The translations under genes and the position numbers were made by a program. This document shows positions 62,942 through 64,000 of a stretch of 64,000 nt of DNA, piece by piece. This DNA comes from Lysinibacillus sp. BPa_S21 (GTDB taxonomy: Bacteria; Bacillota; Bacilli; Bacillales_A; Planococcaceae). The number at the start of each line of letters is the position of its first letter. Within the stretch, counting starts at the first letter, position 1. The notes under the pieces were generated by a model that made no database searches, was not told where the DNA came from, and saw only the letters and a program-made list of their open reading frames with translations. Location of the stretch: contig NZ_JALIRS010000003.1 of the NCBI RefSeq assembly GCF_023337795.1, positions 248,001-312,000 on the forward strand, written 5' to 3'.

Positions 62942-62991
62942 AAAGAAAGCAAATCCTGCAGTTTTTAAACTGCGGGGTCTCCTTTCTTTCC
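62942..62991. terminator. Hairpin after def
   Basis: GAAAGAAAG pairs with CTTTCTTTC around an inner CTGCAGTTT/AAACTGCGG stem. It lies between the convergent def and phnX genes; there is no long T-run, so terminator function is likely but not certain. Confidence 0.55.
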
Positions 62992-63013
62992 AGCTCGTTG
63001 TGATATTTTATGT

Positions 63014-63820
63014 TTACACCATGACTATTCCTTGTCCTAAACGTTCATTAATTTCTTCAAGCAACGCTGGCAGCTCTTTCATTGTTCGAATTGTATAGTG
63101 TGCACCCGTTTCTTTAAATACTAGTGCTGTTTTTTCAATAGCCTCTTGCTGCTCTTCTTCTGACAAGGCCATAAATTCTTCTTGTGATAACCCCATTTCA
63201 GAGCTTCCAACAATAACACCAACAGCCCATACACCTGCATTTAAAGCCTCTTGAATATCTGAAGTAGTATCTCCAACCTTCACAACTTGCTTTGTTGCCT
63301 TAATACCTAATGCCTCCATATTTTTAAATATCATATATGGGTACGGACGTCCTTTATCTCCTATTTGAGTAGGCGTTACTAAAAATTCAGGCTCATATCC
63401 ATTTGCTGCTGCATGTTGAGTCACTACCCCCATCATTGAGTCAGTATACCCCGTCGTAGAACCGATACGAATACCCGCTTCTTTTAATTGATGTATGGTT
63501 TCTTTCACATGCTGAATCGGATCAGTGTAAGTTGCTAATGACTCCATTAACTTTGATTCAAACTGCACATATAACGCCTGGACATCCTCTTCCGTAAAAT
63601 GTCGTCCATACTTTTGATTCCATGCCTCACGAATTCTAGGCATTTCTAGCATTGTACGAATATGATCGATTTTCAGCATGCCCATCGGTTTGCGTGTTTC
63701 TTCTAGCGTTACCTCGATGCCCGCATCTTCAAAAATTGAAAGAAAAACATTCACAGGAGCAAAGCAGCCAAAATCAACAGTTGTACCTGCCCAATCTAAA
63801 ATAATCGCTTCAATCTTCAT
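63014..63820 (-). CDS. phnX: Phosphonoacetaldehyde hydrolase
   Basis: Cleaves the C-P bond of phosphonoacetaldehyde to acetaldehyde and phosphate in 2-aminoethylphosphonate breakdown. HAD-superfamily enzyme of 268 residues: nucleophile Asp9 in [12 protein letters not shown], the Schiff-base lysine Lys50 in [21 protein letters not shown] and [16 protein letters not shown]. The start codon overlaps the phnW stop (ATGA), so phnWX are coupled. Confidence 0.95.
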   Translation of the reverse strand: MKIEAIILDWAGTTVDFGCFAPVNVFLSIFEDAGIEVTLEETRKPMGMLKIDHIRTMLEMPRIREAWNQKYGRHFTEEDVQALYVQFESKLMESLATYTDPIQHVKETIHQLKEAGIRIGSTTGYTDSMMGVVTQHAAANGYEPEFLVTPTQIGDKGRPYPYMIFKNMEALGIKATKQVVKVGDTTSDIQEALNAGVWAVGVIVGSSEMGLSQEEFMALSEEEQQEAIEKTALVFKETGAHYTIRTMKELPALLEEINERLGQGIVMV

Positions 63821-64000
63821 TTTTTCATCACCGCCATATAATTTTCGATAACCTTACATAGTGTATTCATATGATCTTCATGAATATCCCCAATATTACC
63901 AATTCTGAATGTATCCATATCCGTTAATTTCCCCGGATAAATAACAAAACCTGCTTCTTTCATCGCATGATAGAAATGTTCGAAGGAGAAACCTTCATAA
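63817..64000 (-). CDS. phnW: 2-aminoethylphosphonate-pyruvate transaminase, 5' part outside the window
   Basis: Only the last 61 codons are visible. They read [20 protein letters not shown], then [20 protein letters not shown] and a C-terminal helix, matching the end of PhnW, a PLP enzyme transferring the amino group of 2-aminoethylphosphonate to pyruvate. Its product is the substrate of PhnX, encoded immediately downstream with a 3-base overlap between stop and start codons. Confidence 0.88.
   Translation of the reverse strand, partial: YEGFSFEHFYHAMKEAGFVIYPGKLTDMDTFRIGNIGDIHEDHMNTLCKVIENYMAVMKK

Overview
The window is chromosomal DNA from a low-GC, endospore-forming Gram-positive of the Bacillaceae/Planococcaceae. 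Gene content and order suggest the Lysinibacillus/Solibacillus (old 'Bacillus sphaericus') group; this is inference from family resemblance, since there is no rRNA or tRNA in the window to confirm it. Much of the sequence follows, with rearrangements, one long block of the Bacillus subtilis map: def, pdhABCD, speA, yktA, yktB, yktC, ylaF, typA, ylaH, ylaI, ylaN, ftsW, pyc, ctaA-G, ylbC, ylbF, ylbG, rsmD, coaD. Several insertions interrupt this order.

Layout. 0-14 kb: coaD (cut by the window edge), rsmD, a secreted protein, ylbG, a glycerophosphodiester phosphodiesterase, a DUF1871 protein, a tartrate/D-malate-type dehydrogenase, a holin-like toxin remnant, ylbF/ricF, a hotdog thioesterase, a stand-alone MurE paralogue, ylbC, a YugN-like protein and an AI-2E family membrane protein. 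12.6-21 kb: a caa3 cytochrome c oxidase locus, with a CtaM-like protein, ctaG, ctaFEDC, ctaB and the divergent ctaA. 21-27 kb: pyc, ftsW, ylaN, an unidentified conserved protein and ylaI.

27-45 kb is an accessory island lying where the reference map would continue from ylaI to ylaH. Its core (about 27.5-41.7 kb) is a two-component class II lanthipeptide locus. From right to left it has a divergent subtilisin-like protease (lanP), one decayed and three intact tandem beta-type precursor genes, a lanM, a peptidase-containing transporter (lanT), one alpha-type precursor overlapping the end of lanT, a second lanM, an ABC immunity pair, and an XRE regulator with a small membrane partner. The expected path is: each precursor is dehydrated and cyclised by one LanM, exported and cut by LanT, and the beta peptides are then trimmed outside the cell by LanP. 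The ABC pair probably gives self-protection. A NitT/TauT-type ABC importer occupies 42-44.6 kb.

45-64 kb returns to the core block: ylaH, typA, ylaF, an inositol-monophosphatase-like protein (yktC), yktB, yktA, a nitronate monooxygenase-like protein, speA, an XRE regulator, a methyltransferase, lrgAB, an atypical short-chain dehydrogenase, pdhABCD with a structured repeat inserted between pdhB and pdhC, def, and phosphonate catabolism genes phnX and phnW (cut by the window edge). Rho-independent terminators are plentiful and mark most transcription units.

The most notable points are the multi-beta two-component lanthipeptide locus with its overlapping lanT/lanA genes and lanA-lanM attenuator, the separate MurE paralogue carrying the meso-diaminopimelate-type DNPR motif in what may be a lysine-peptidoglycan organism, and the dispersed palindromic repeats, one of which sits inside the pdh operon.
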